Below, piece after piece: positions 1 to 12,649 of a stretch of 64,000 nt of DNA. Made by a program: the position numbers and the translations under genes. The notes under the pieces are model-generated. The model was not told the DNA's origin. It searched no databases and worked only from the letters and a program-made list of their open reading frames with translations. Origin of the DNA: Doris montereyensis (taxonomy: Eukaryota; Mollusca; Gastropoda; Nudibranchia; Dorididae). Location of the stretch: assembly GCA_037039925.1 (NCBI GenBank), contig JAXRKP010000542.1, positions 181,001 to 245,000 of the forward strand, written 5' to 3'. The stretch's first letter is position 1; each line of letters begins with the position of its first letter.

Positions 1-198
1 CTCCTCCAAGTCATTTTTAGTCACCCTCTAGATCTGTTTCCTTGTGGATTACATGTCAAGTTTTGTCTGGCTATGTTGGATCTTAGTCTTCTCATTATAA
101 TATATGGCCAATCCATCTCTTTTTCTCCTTAAATCTCCCAGAAAAGGCTTAAATGATGGCAAAAGTTGGACCAATGATAAAAACCTGCTAAGACTCAC

Positions 199-3100
199 CT
201 TGAGTCAGCATTAATCTTCGCAGATTCTTTTTCTTCTTCCAAAGCTCTGAGTTTTCTGTCTCTCTCACGCAGCTGTTTCTCATACGACTAAACAATGTAA
301 AGAAAGAAAATAACAACAAACAAATATAACCTTAGTCATCAAGAATGAATTTGCACCTGAAACAATCATCAATAAGTCATTGCATTGCAATGTGTAAGAC
401 ATCTAAAAATTGTTTTCTCATCAGCTATGTTTATCAGGTTTTGCAAATAAGAGTGAAAACAAACAGCTTGAAAGATGTGCTTGTGATCATATGTACATGT
501 ATTTACGGAAAAAAGTAAGCCCCATTCTCAGAGTTGAGCATAGGGTAATAAGGAGGAAATCTTGATTTTCGTAAGGAGGAAATCTTGATTTTCCTAAGGA
601 GGAAATCTTGATTTTCCTAGGCATGTGGCATAATGTAGTAGTTAATCATTGCACTCCATTATGCCTTAACTTTTGCAGAGTCTGTACAGACTTAGCTACC
701 CATTTCCTGGACTGGGAATCAAACTCAGGCCTCTTGGGTGGTAGTCAGGTGCTCTTTCGACTGAGCTACAGGCCCCCTCTAAAAGGGAGAAGTGAGTGAA
801 AACCAAAACGACAACAACAACAAAAACTCAGCAAACTGCTCCCAAGAAAAGAAAAATGGATTCAAATAAATGAAATAACTACAAAAAATCCAAGCTGGAA
901 AATTGATTCAACACACATAAAATCCATTGAAGATTATGAATGAATTTATTAAAATACAAAGAGAAAAAATGTAACACTTTCTTGTCTTGCTAAGTGCCTA
1001 CAATATAGCAATATTTACTGTATTACACTTATAAATTCGTATCAATACCTTATCGAAAGTAGACTGTTATGGACTAGGAAATATACTTACCCTTATGAGG
1101 GATTTGAAATTACCAGTACCAAGATGAGAGGCAGGTGATTCCTTTTTGTATGATTCAATCCTAGCATCAACACTGGTGGAATTATACAAATAAATAAATA
1201 AATTGATTCCTTTTTTTTAAATGTTTCGGGTGAACTGAATTGGGTTTCCATCAAATCTATCTAAAACAATAAGACCTCAACTTAAAAAGCAATGTAAATG
1301 CTGACAGTTACAGTTGCATCTGATACATAAAATGAGAAAGTTAGTTAAAATAGAATGAACTTAAAAGGTAAACGAACAAAATTGTAAACAATAGACAATT
1401 AATTAAGTAACAAGCCTTTTTTTACTGATGCAAATGCTGTTGACAAATCAATTACATTTAAGGAAATACAAATCTTATTATCTTTTCATTCAAGATGATC
1501 ACCAGAATAATCTACCTGAACTGAAGCAATATATAAATGCAATCTGTTCAGCAGGTTATAAAGACACTTGTCACAGTTTTTGCTTTGTTTTCCTTCTTTT
1601 TTAAAAATAAACAAATTGACATCGTACCCAACAGCCTGCAGCTGTTTCTGAAGAGAGTCAACCTGGTTTTCATAAGAGTCTATAATGTCCAGCAATCTGA
1701 CAGAAAAAAAATAAATTATAAATTAGATTATCTCATCCTTTTACACTACAACAGCACAGCCTGTATTCCCAAAACTCTTTGGGAACAGAAAATTAGTTCG
1801 TGGACTAAGTCTTTCGGGGAATATCGTAGGTGTACAAAGGATCTTGGTTGGGGCTTTGCCATGAATTCAGGGATTGTGTGTTTTCGTCGAAGAATACTGT
1901 ACTGTAATTGATTTCAGCATCTTAATTTATTTTTAGCTGAGGCTTGAGTAAAGTAAACTTCACAATGAAGATAACAATTCAAGAAAGACAAAGCAAAATT
2001 TGCTCATTTTATGTGAACTTCTCAGGCTGGGGATACGGGTAATATAAAAGTAATTAAAAATAACAATAGCAATAATAAAAATGATTAGGCATCTAAACCC
2101 ACGATGTGCTCAGAGGCATTTTACATCAGATACATAATGAAATAATTTGCATTCATTTTACAAATTATAAAAATTAAAAAAATCATTGCATATATCTTAG
2201 ACAAAATCAAACCAATTGCACAGACTCCACATGTCTGTCATGAATACAATCATCTGGAATGTGAAGTGTTTCAGTACATTTTTGAGTCTTACTTTTGGTC
2301 CATGGAAGAATGAGCCCTGGAAGCTCTCTTTTGGAAGTCCACAAATGCCTGGTTCTGACGTTTGCCTCGTTTATCTTCCTGTTGAGGGTCACAGGGAGAA
2401 TAAAAAACAAAAACAAACATTTTAAGTTAAAGCCATTTCAAGGTTGCTCATATCTAAAGCTACTTTTCTGCCTCGTTTTTTTGTTTGTTATACTTTTATT
2501 AAAGAAAACCAATGTACTTTTGGATTCATAACTGCATTTAAAACTGTCATACATGAAACTGAACCGTTTATACAATGAAAGGAAAGATTGTGTGTTTCTC
2601 TCTCCCTATCTCTTTCTAATAAAAAAGTTTCTGTAAATATATTTCAATATAGATTTAAGCCATCTATAATGGTCAACTTTGAAATCATTCTAATAGTTAG
2701 TTGACGATTTTACACATAAAACTTCTAAGCATACTGTTTGGAAAAGAATACGATTGAAAATTTAATGTTGACCTGTTTGAATTGTCAACTGTCACATAAT
2801 AAATGTTTGAAAATAAAAGTAAATGAATAAAAAGAAGATACCATAAAGAAAATCACAAAAAAATTATTTATTTAAACAATCAAATCCAAACCACAAGAAG
2901 CAAAACAAAAAAAACACTGCACAATTTCAAGACCTCTTGTCCTAAAATGAGAAGATCTCTTTGCAGTTTTTCTATTTCCTTCTCCTGCATTTCTACTTTT
3001 GCTTCCAGTTGCCGGCATTTTACGTTCATGGCAGCTTTGGTGTTTTTCATCCTCTCCCCATCATCTGCATAATGTGACGAAGATCTTGACAACTCTCCTT

Positions 3101-6100
3101 CAAGCTCCTGAACGAAAAAAAACCCACCCAGGAATAAATTGTTAAAAAACAGGAGACATTGCAAAAAGAAAAGTATAACAAAGAATATACCATATAAATT
3201 CTCAATAAGAAGTCCAAAACTAACAAGATGTGTCACGATTATTGATAAGATTTAGTGTGAACCCTGTTAATCGTTGCATGTGTGTCATGTATACCTAGGC
3301 CAGTCTGCAAGGTCTAAATGTAGCTTTTCCTTTTTACAATGGCAATCAGACAATCATTCACTGCCAACTTAAAAATGACGGTTGTTCTTAACTCATAGAT
3401 TACCATAGTCGCACGGGTGTGATCGCGCTACGCTTACACCATAGTACAATTGTCGCACATGTGTGATCATAACGCTGCTGGGCCATAACTGTAGAAAGAT
3501 CGCGAAAAGCGTCAAACTGTAACACAAAACCTGACCTCTTAGTTGCAGTCAGGTGCAGGCATAAATTACTGGCGCACGGCCGTCTGACAAGGGCTAAAAA
3601 TTGCACAATTTCTACCCATTCTAATTAAGGCATGAAACCCTTTTTCGGCTTAGTTTTTTCCACTCAAACGCTTAACATCTGCTCCTGTGTTTGTGAAAAT
3701 CCAGTATTCGTATCATTTGTGGCTTTTGTGTAGTGTACCTTTTTATGGAGTGGGTATATTTTAAAAACTGAGTAGGCTTTATCAGTAATTAGTGTCTTAT
3801 TATAAAAAAAACGGAAATTTATACAGCCGTCGAACAAAGTTTAATTGCAAGAGCTAAGATTCCTGTATCAGGCTATGTTAAATTCATTTAGGTTTCATCA
3901 TCAATTCTGGAGTTATGAATTTTTTCGAACCCCACCCACTTTTTTCCAGTATGGAATACAGGTTTATTTATTTGTTCACGGTCCTTCCCATTATCTGACA
4001 TGACATTCATGTTCGAGTCAACCATTTTTCGACAATAGTATCAACAGGTTACCTTCTTTCTGTTGAATACATGAAGTCAATTACAATTATTTGCATATTT
4101 AAAAACTTCAAGAGTACAATGGTATTGGGCAAATTCTATAATATCGATCGATAGCTAGCTAAAAAATGTATCCTGCCCTCTCTCTCTCACACACAAACAC
4201 ACACGCACACATACAATACACCTCCACATGCTTAATATTGCGAATGGATACTCAGCGCGAAAATAATATTAAGCATTTGAGGCAACTTTGATAATACTAT
4301 TATTGTTGATATAAAACAATGCATATCGCAAATAGGCATACAGTCGTCTCTCTCTCTCTCTCCCTTTGTGTTTCTGTCTCTGTCTCTATGTATCTGTCAA
4401 GGTGGCTTATATCGCAGTGCTTGTTAGTTAAACATAGCTAGCTTCATCATTTCAAATGAAACCTCCAATGTGTTTTCATCATCAGGTTTACAAATGTAGT
4501 GAGATGAGTTTCTGCCAGTTTGGTAATTATTGCAAGTTCGGTTTTCGAGATTTTGAAGTTTAAATTCATATCGTCCGCAATTAATTTCAATTTTCCTAGA
4601 CCAACTTAGAACTCTTCTTGCGTAATAATGAACGATGTCTTGGGTATAATTTTTGCGCACAATGGAAAAGTACTCAGCTCACACTTGGTGACCACACACT
4701 TATGACATTCAGACTAATAAATATGGTGAAAAAAGAACAATATAATATGATCATTTAATTGGTATTTCCACAACTGCCGACATGTAAGGCTTGCGCTGCC
4801 TTCTGACCGGTAGCTGACCTCGGTCAACGTGACCTAGTTGGCGAGCAGAAGAAACTAAGAGGTACAGGTTTTCGACGCCGTGCGCGTTTATACGATTGCA
4901 GTATGGAGCATTTTCTAGGCTTATTAGTCTACTTCCGTTTCCTACCAGAACATTTTTCAGACATTGATTTTGCTTTGCTTCCTCTCACTGTTGCTATATT
5001 TATTTAAATGTACAGGCATACATTGATTTTACATCATTGTATTAATTTTTTTATCTTAATACTTCCATTGATCACATATAATATAATAATATAAAAAAAA
5101 ACATACACACAAGCAAATGTCAGCACACAGTATATCAAATAATGTTAATACATGCCCTCTAAAAATCATCACCTTGCTGTTTCTGTCTTCATACTCTCTT
5201 AGCAATAATAGGTCTGGCAATAACTTATTCATTTAATTACCAACCAAACTGGGCGTAAAGAGGTTTTCACGAAAGACTAAGTTATCCAAATAAAAAAGGA
5301 TGACACATTATAACTGATAATCCCCGGAAGTTCATAATTAATAAATATAAAATAAGATTTATGTAGCAAACAAAAAAATTGAAGTAAAAGAAAAGTTAAC
5401 GTTATCAACATGATTTTTACTTTTATGATAATAACATAAATATAATGAATCCCCAATTCAGGACCTGAAGGCACAAATCTAAATATTTTCATGAAAGGAA
5501 ATGGAGCTGAGGTGTAAGACGCTACCTGTACTCTAGCCCTGGAGCACTCAAGCATGACTTTGATGTCTTTCGACTTTGCTTTTGCATCATCTGCTTCCTC
5601 TGCAGCTTGTTGCAGCTCACATCTGTCACATGAGTAAACAGTTAAGAACTTGTGGTTAAACAAATGCCAATGTCAAAATAAGACAGAGACAAAATTAAGA
5701 GTGTAAGCTCAGAACATAGACCTTGAGTGACCAAGCAGTGTGTTTAAAAAGACATACTAGAACCCCCTCATTAATTTTATGTTTCAGACTAAGCCCTAGA
5801 TTGCAATGTGTAATCAAAGCAATGTCTTTTCTTGTTTGTTCACTGGTTACATTAGACACATGTCCCCCATATGTGGTGATCTCAGATAAATCAAGAGAAA
5901 ACAGAAAGATGATTGATATGTAAAAGGGCGAAAGTAAAGAAGTTGGACCTACCAGCAGCACCTGCCAACCGCCCACAATCTAGCAATGTCAAAAATGAAC
6001 AACGCCAAAGGCACTTAAACCTGAAACTACGTCAAGACATGTAGTGGGAGCAGAGGTAACAGGTAAATAAATCATAAATACAGATTTACAAATGACTCGT

Positions 6101-6959
6101 TTTGTACCTAAACTGGTCATTTGTTTGGAGGATATCTTGCATCATGGTTTCTTTCCGACTCACTTCGGTTATAAGAGATACAAGCGATGTTCGAAGCGTC
6201 TGACTGGACTCTGGATCAAGACAAACATATCGACCTGAAATGGATTCATAACATTCACAGTTATTCTATTGATTCGATAAATCTTGATCAGTCACTGTTG
6301 GTATTTTTTTCCCATGGACGTAAATATACTTCCAGTCACAAGAGTTCTTTAGCTATTGTAAGAATAGGAAACATAATATTATAAAAATAATAATAATAAT
6401 ATATATAAAAGAAATGTTCATGTCTAAGGTCAGACCATCAGGTTTCAAGTTTCAATTTCATAATACATTAAATGACATTACTATCATTAGTGGCATATAA
6501 CCAAATGTTTTGTCCAAAAAGGACAATCATAAAATGGAGTTAAAACAGTATATGAAACAGACCACGGTTTTATTCAAAAAAATGTAAAACAACTTACCAC
6601 TTGACATAGACACCTCTTGAGAAGGAAGGACACGAATGGAAGAAATGCCTTGGCGGCTAAGGGTTCGGTTTAGATTAATCCACTCGTGTATTTCATCCTG
6701 TCACAAATGGTAAATCCCAAAATTAAACTTGAGAAAGAAGTAGAAATAGATTGTGCTTGCTATGGTAAACATCTTAAGTCATAAAAGGTAACGATACCTA
6801 AATCTCTAATTATGCCTCTATGAAATTAAATCGCTTCAGACCAGTGAGAACAGAGAAAAAGGAAATTTTGCAAATTGAATAACAAAATGAAAAAAATACC
6901 TTTGCACCGCTTACTCTTTCTTCTGTTAAACTTTCATCATCATATGCCTTTGAGTCCAT
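199..6959 (-). CDS. CEP70: CEP70, centrosomal protein of 70 kDa (5' half, nine coding exons)
   Basis: CEP70 is a coiled-coil centrosome/basal-body protein that binds gamma-tubulin and helps organise microtubules and cilia. Exons in transcript order are 6959-6900, 6697-6598, 6234-6108, 5622-5526, 3107-2934, 2378-2293, 1696-1628, 1172-1091 and 287-199. All have AG acceptors and GT donors, and the phases join without a break to give about 294 codons. Segments matching the vertebrate family in order include the N-terminal DEIHEWINLNRTLSRQGI, the SSQTLRTSLISLITEVSRKE block, the coiled coil KNTKAAMNVKCRQLEAK, LLDIIDSYENQVDSLQKQ, and SYEKQLRERDRKLRALEEEK. The start chosen is the first ATG after the 6959 acceptor region. 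The C-terminal half lies beyond position 1. Two donors (after 2934 and 1628) are weak. I recognised the family from memory of the human protein, without alignment software. Confidence 0.88.
550..620. repeat. 23-bp repeat, three copies, in a CEP70 intron
   Basis: AAGGAGGAAATCTTGATTTT occurs three times in a row, joined by CGT or CCT. Confidence 0.8.
635..783 (-). mobile_element. SINE family B copy, head part, in a CEP70 intron
   Basis: Reverse-complemented, it reads CCTGTAGCTCAGTCGAAAGA, GACTACCACCCAAGAGGCCT and GTTTGATTCCCAGTCCAGG, matching the family B head at 30654. Confidence 0.7.
3240..5520. other. CEP70 intron 4, no gene seen
   Basis: Apart from short CA/CT simple repeats (4170-4215, 4350-4390), I see no exon, RNA gene or clear transposon here. 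Open frames at 3400-3606 and 4424-4660 (minus) have no recognisable motif. Confidence 0.5.
5890..5985 (-). repeat. Dispersed repeat D (GGCGGTTGGC family), copy 1
   Basis: Reverse-complemented, it reads ATTGTGGGCGGTTGGCAGGT, GCTGCTGGTAGGTCCAACTT and CTTTACTTTCGCCC, then CATCTTTCTGTTTTCTCTTG. The same order recurs in the other copies listed. Confidence 0.65.
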
Positions 6960-7092
6960 ATCCGTTTTCTGAAAGATAAACATTTATAATATATGTTAAG
7001 ATAGAGAGAATTTAAAAACAGAGAAAAAAAGGAAAGAGAGCTCATTTCTCAATAGATAGAAAGATTTCTCGATAGACAGATAGAAAGGGAGA

Positions 7093-7279
<187 letters not shown>

Positions 7280-8164
7280 TATAATAGTACAATATGTTAT
7301 AGGAAATAAATGTACTGTCCATGGTGCCCAACAATCAGGACAATTTTTTGGGTGCTAATTCATAAGCCAGACACACTAGGTATTCATTACAAAGGTGTGA
7401 AATCGGCCCTTGATTGTCAAATGACCAATGTGGCACAGTGTTGACATGGGACAGCATGTTAAAAGCAGACTCCTGCACTGTCATAGCCCTTCATTATCCG
7501 TTTAACCTGTCAATCACCATGAGGAGATTTAACTATCCACCATGCATTCTTCATTGCGTGTCTAACCTTTCTACCGTCCAATAAAGCTTGACTGTGAGTG
7601 ACACCACCAATGCATGCCCCGTTTGATTTGATCAACTGGTCTGTGGCTACACAAATTGTTAGAAAGAGAGAGACAGACAGATAGACAAACAAATCGATAA
7701 ATAGACAGAGAGAGAGAGAGAGGATTAGAGAGATACAGAGAGAAAGAGAGAAACCAAAATCGTTAATTCCCAGATAATCGGGAAACCCTGCAAATCGATT
7801 GGAGGGCATTGTATTATAAAATTCCTATGTGTTTACAATCCACCAAGATTTCCCGATTGGAGAGGGTCAATTGTATTATAAAATTTATGTGAATATATTA
7901 TCCTACTTGCTCAACATTTTATAAACAATAACATATTTTTAAATTATATCTTTTTTCTTAATTCTATAATCAAAAGAAATCTTTATTTCTTTTTTTAAAT
8001 TATAGATATAATATGTCATAGACGCGTGTTTGTTCCTTTATTATATCCTATATGTGTAACATGATTAAATTTGGATTTCTAAAAACAACAAACATATTTC
8101 ATGTTATATAATATATGCCTATGTGTGGATGCAAGTGTAAATATACGTATAATCTATCTACATA

Positions 8165-8510
8165 ACATAATTATGAGTTGGTCGATTTTTTTGACAGGCC
8201 ACTAAAAGTAACCATATCTTGTATGTAGACTTTAAATCATCCCCAGATTATTTTGTTTGAAAAAAATGTTCTGCCAAAAGTGACGTTGAATCAATGTAAA
8301 TCTTATTGTTTCTCATCTTTGTAAGTATCGTTTTCATTCAGCTAGCCTGCCATTTTGAACAGGTTTAATCATTAAATAGCTGGAATAGTGGGTCAACCGT
8401 TCACGCCTACCCGCATAATCTCCCTAATAATCATCGAATACTAATCCAATCTAATAATCATACTTAGTTTTATTACTTAAATCCAGATTCTAAATATTTA
8501 TCGATTCCAG
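8165..8510. repeat. Dispersed repeat E, copy 1 (about 330 bp)
   Basis: It shares, in the same order and orientation, AAGTAACCATAT, ATTGTTT, TTTCATTCA, AACAGGTT and CAATCTAAT with 59285-59600. Divergence is high. No coding region is seen. Confidence 0.5.
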
Positions 8511-8834
8511 ATATGACTTTGTCTGACAAGTAAATTAGCTTTTTAAAGGTTTTTTAAAAACCCAAACGCCACGATAAAACTTTGTTCTGTTTTTATTAGT
8601 GGAGTTGCCAACTTTTCAGTTCTCAATAATGGAATTAAAGAATTGTCCATACCTTTTCGAGGGAAATGTGCTGTCTGGATCACTCCACAAGGTGTGTTTT
8701 TTAAAACATGATTGTTACATAATATTATAATTTTATTAATTACTTACAAATCCGTTAACTAATAGCTTTCAACCTGTTACATGCTGTCAAACCAAGGCAA
8801 TTTTCCATCGGGACAATTAGAGTCTTTTTAATTT

Positions 8835-8966
<132 letters not shown>

Positions 8967-8969
8967 ACA

Positions 8970-10420
8970 CATTTTTGGAAGTTGCAAATAATTTATTTCA
9001 AGCATTCGGAGGCATTTCATTAAGTGATACAGAATGCAGTATGTTAGCGTCATCATTGTGTTGAGTTTGAAAGAGCTGCCCTAAAGCCATGATAAATAAA
9101 GAGCAAAATGCGATTGGTAGCTGCAGTGAATTCGCGTAAGAGTAGCCCCCTACAATGCTTCTTCTACAATCGCGCTTCTTTAAATTACAACACAGTCTCT
9201 TTCTAGCATCAGTAACACACCACAAACCCACACTATTTACAGAAGATACCATTTTAGTGTGTAAAAAGGATGGTCAAGACAATTTCACAATTCACTTCAA
9301 TTCAATAAAAATCCTTTGTTCTCTGCAACAGAAGGGTCTATTCTTCACACCAAGACTAATCCAAGAAGCAAGTATATATAATGTGTTTTAAATAAAAAAA
9401 GGTCAGATCTAACAAATTAAGCTATAAATAGATCTTTAGATTTATTCTTTTCTGATACTAGTGATATCAACAACGAACAACAAATTCAGGTTGTGATTTA
9501 TTTAAAATTATTCACAGGAGTTAAGATTCCCAAACTCATCCTTTAACTTTATGCCCGTGTAAAGGCAAGCTGGAACAGGCTCAATTAAAAATAATAAAAA
9601 TATTGTCAGTCATCGTGGCCCGAAACCAAATAATGGTATTTAAGACAAAATGCATAGACCTAAAATCCAAGCTTTGGAGATCAGTTAGATGTCTTGTTCC
9701 AAGTATGTTTTTAAAAAACGCATGCACGTCTAAAAAGAATCCTTCATATTGTGAAAACGTACTTTCAGTCGGATTCGCTCTGACTCCGCCATATTGTAAA
9801 CAATGTTTCGAAGCGAAGGGTCAAGTAATTGATCAGTACACTGTGGTAATCATAGACTTGCTACACACAATCTTACCGTGACAGTAGGCCTACATGAAAT
9901 TCAAAACGGTATGGACAGACATTTTCAACATTATTAAAATCGAATGGATGGCTTCATTTTTCTCAAACGACTTAAAATTTGAATAATATAATCTGTGGTT
10001 GTCATATTTTTATTTTTTCTTGCTTTGAGTAACATAGATCTAATCAATAGGCTAATAACAGGGTTCTATATAAACTATACTGAGGCACTTCTATTTATGA
10101 CGTATAAAAGATCAAATCATAACACACCTACTACGAAATACGAAAGATAAGTAAGCTTTCTTTGACAACTCATTCCCTACGAACATATGTTATGACCGTA
10201 AGATTTGTATTTTTCAGTCTCTACATACGTTATTATATATTCATGTTCATTTTTAAACTTTGTTTTGATGTTGTTTTATACAGACAACACATGTACTGTA
10301 GATTTAGACATGCAGGTGATTTATTATAAACTACAAAGGCTATCTATCTAGATCGAGCTCAAGACACTTAGTCTTCACACGGGTACTGATATCAGCCAAA
10401 TCTAGATCTAGATTAGATAT
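8970..10420. other. Region upstream of CEP70, no gene recognised
   Basis: The CEP70 promoter and 5' non-coding exons may lie in 6960-9250. I cannot place them: no CpG-rich block or convincing donor stands out. Short open frames (9155-9391, 9603-9881) are unrecognised. Confidence 0.35.
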
Positions 10421-12606
10421 GGCAGGTTTCACAAAAATGGGACCCAATGATAACTTGAACTCTTCACTAATGTTTCTCAGTCTAATTGATATAACATTTG
10501 GTCCATGTAATCTAGATAAAAAACTAGAAATTTGCTTTAGATATTTAAATCTAAGACCTAGATCAAGATGCTTTAACTATAAAGAACAGCTATCTTTTGA
10601 TCTAGATGATATTTTAAATCTAGATCTAGATCAAGATGCTAACTATTAAAATATCTATTAGATCTTCCGAAAAAATCTTAACTCTAAATGAATTATGAGC
10701 AGGCTTCACAAAATGGTCCATCCCCATATTCCCTATTGTCTCGTTTGTCAAAATGTACATGTTATATTTCTTACAAGTGATTATATACCATGTTAAAGCT
10801 TAGAACATGAGGATTACATATATATGACTTACAATGATAGTGACTTTAAGAGATAGCAAAGGACTGTGAGGCGAGTAAATTAGCTTTTAAAAGTCATGTT
10901 TTTCAGTCAAGGGGCATCATTGTGAAAATTCTAGGTCCAATGCCAGTGACGTAATGTTACAGGTTCGAACAAGATTTGCCAGCCACGGGTCCCGTATTCT
11001 CGAGCAATTATCGATCGATAAAGGTTTTCCTGGGGCGCTCTATGTTTATTTAGTGATGTAACGCTTGGGCATCTGGTTTGGAGAGTTCCCTGACTTTTCC
11101 CTAGTTCTCAATAAGATGTGAAGTCTGTGTTTGTGTTTCCCGACACCTCAGGTGTGGAGTCCACGGCCGGTGCCTTACCGTTGATCAGATGACTCAGATG
11201 CCCGCGCACGTCCGGATCGTGTGGATGGATGAAAACCGATGACCTAGAATTTTTTTGTCCCATTTTTGTAAAATTCTGTGATTGTCATATATCGCTCATG
11301 TTTATACTATCCTTATTACATGTTACGGGTTTATCGTGTGTACCTTAGATTCTGCTGAAACCGGTACGGTAAACTTTACGAATTATATAACGAGTTTCCC
11401 ACAAAGTCCATGGAGGATGCGCCTTATATACTTACAGGCGAATTATATAACGAGTGAGGATGCGATATTTGCTTTTGCCAATAGAGAGAAAGGGAGGGAG
11501 GGAGAGAAAAAGAGATGTGGAAAGAGAGAGAGATGCACCAGCAACAAAACCCTCACCGAAAAGAAAGCGCTTGACGACAATGGTTCTTTTTCCGAACGTA
11601 GAGTCACTATTGTTGTAATGGACTTTTCTAAACCTCCCGTATAGCCAATTATCTTGTCTTTATTTATTAGAAAGTAATAAATCATGAAAGCCTGTTGATT
11701 GCTGGACTTCTTTACATAAGTTTTCACTCATGATAAGCCAAAGCAGGTTTTGCTAATGCAACCGAATCTAACCTGAACGGTCTCCGAATCTAACCTGATC
11801 ACAGTCTTCTTTCTGATGGTCGATCATCGTCTACATTTTTGTGCGGACGTCAGCGGTGGCCATTAGGGACATCAAAAGACAAAATATTCCGCAAAGCCAA
11901 CCGGACAATTCAAAAACAAAATTTTCTTGATATCTCAATAGGCTTACACAAGATGAACTACGAGAAAATAGCTTGACGCGATATAACCGTTATTAGATCC
12001 TAGATCGAAAAATTTTTTGTCCGGCCATAAGGTTTTGCAGACTGATAGTAGTCTCATGGTATTCTCACTCTCATTTAGAGTTATTTTGTCTTTTACAGGA
12101 TATATGACCATAGGAATACGTTTTGTTTCATTTTAGATCATAAAATGGCGCTTCCTACGTATTTTTCAACTTTTTTTTTCAGCTCTTACTGTGTGTTCAT
12201 TTGTAGACCACAGTTGTTACATAATAACGAAAATCTGAAACCTGCCTCACGGATCACTACAAAAAGATTTTTTTTAAAATTAGAACTCGCAAATTTTCTT
12301 TGAACAATTCTCTTTCACATGGAATTAAAGAAAACAGAATAAAAGGTCGTTGACCACACCTACCTTAAGGTGAAAAAGGACTTATTAAAAAGAGGGAAAT
12401 GTCATCAGTCTCAATTGCTGACGTTCGCACCCAAAAAATATTCACAAAACATACAAATTGAAAGCAAATTTCACAATGTGTTTTTATATCTACGATGTCA
12501 AAGCTATACATGGACCAAATGTTAAGAAGATTCATCAATTAAACTTTGAGAAAGATTAAGTGAAGAGTTCAAGTTATCATTAGGTCCCATTTTTGTGAAA
12601 CCTGCC
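10421..12606. mobile_element. TIR element with about 100-bp inverted ends (GGCAGGTTTCACAAAAATGGG)
   Basis: The left end at 10421 and the reverse complement of the right end at 12606 share GGCAGGTTTCACAAAAATGG, then AATGATAACTTGAACTCTTC, and later ACATTTGGTCCATG, over roughly 100 bases. No coding capacity for a transposase is seen between them; open frames at 10419-10649 and 11282-11644 have no recognisable features. A second, diverged left-end-like sequence starts at about 10701 and another partial end at about 12236, so the element may be nested. Confidence 0.65.
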
Positions 12607-12649
12607 TTATATACAATAAATAACGAAGCAATTATTTCCAACTGCTCAC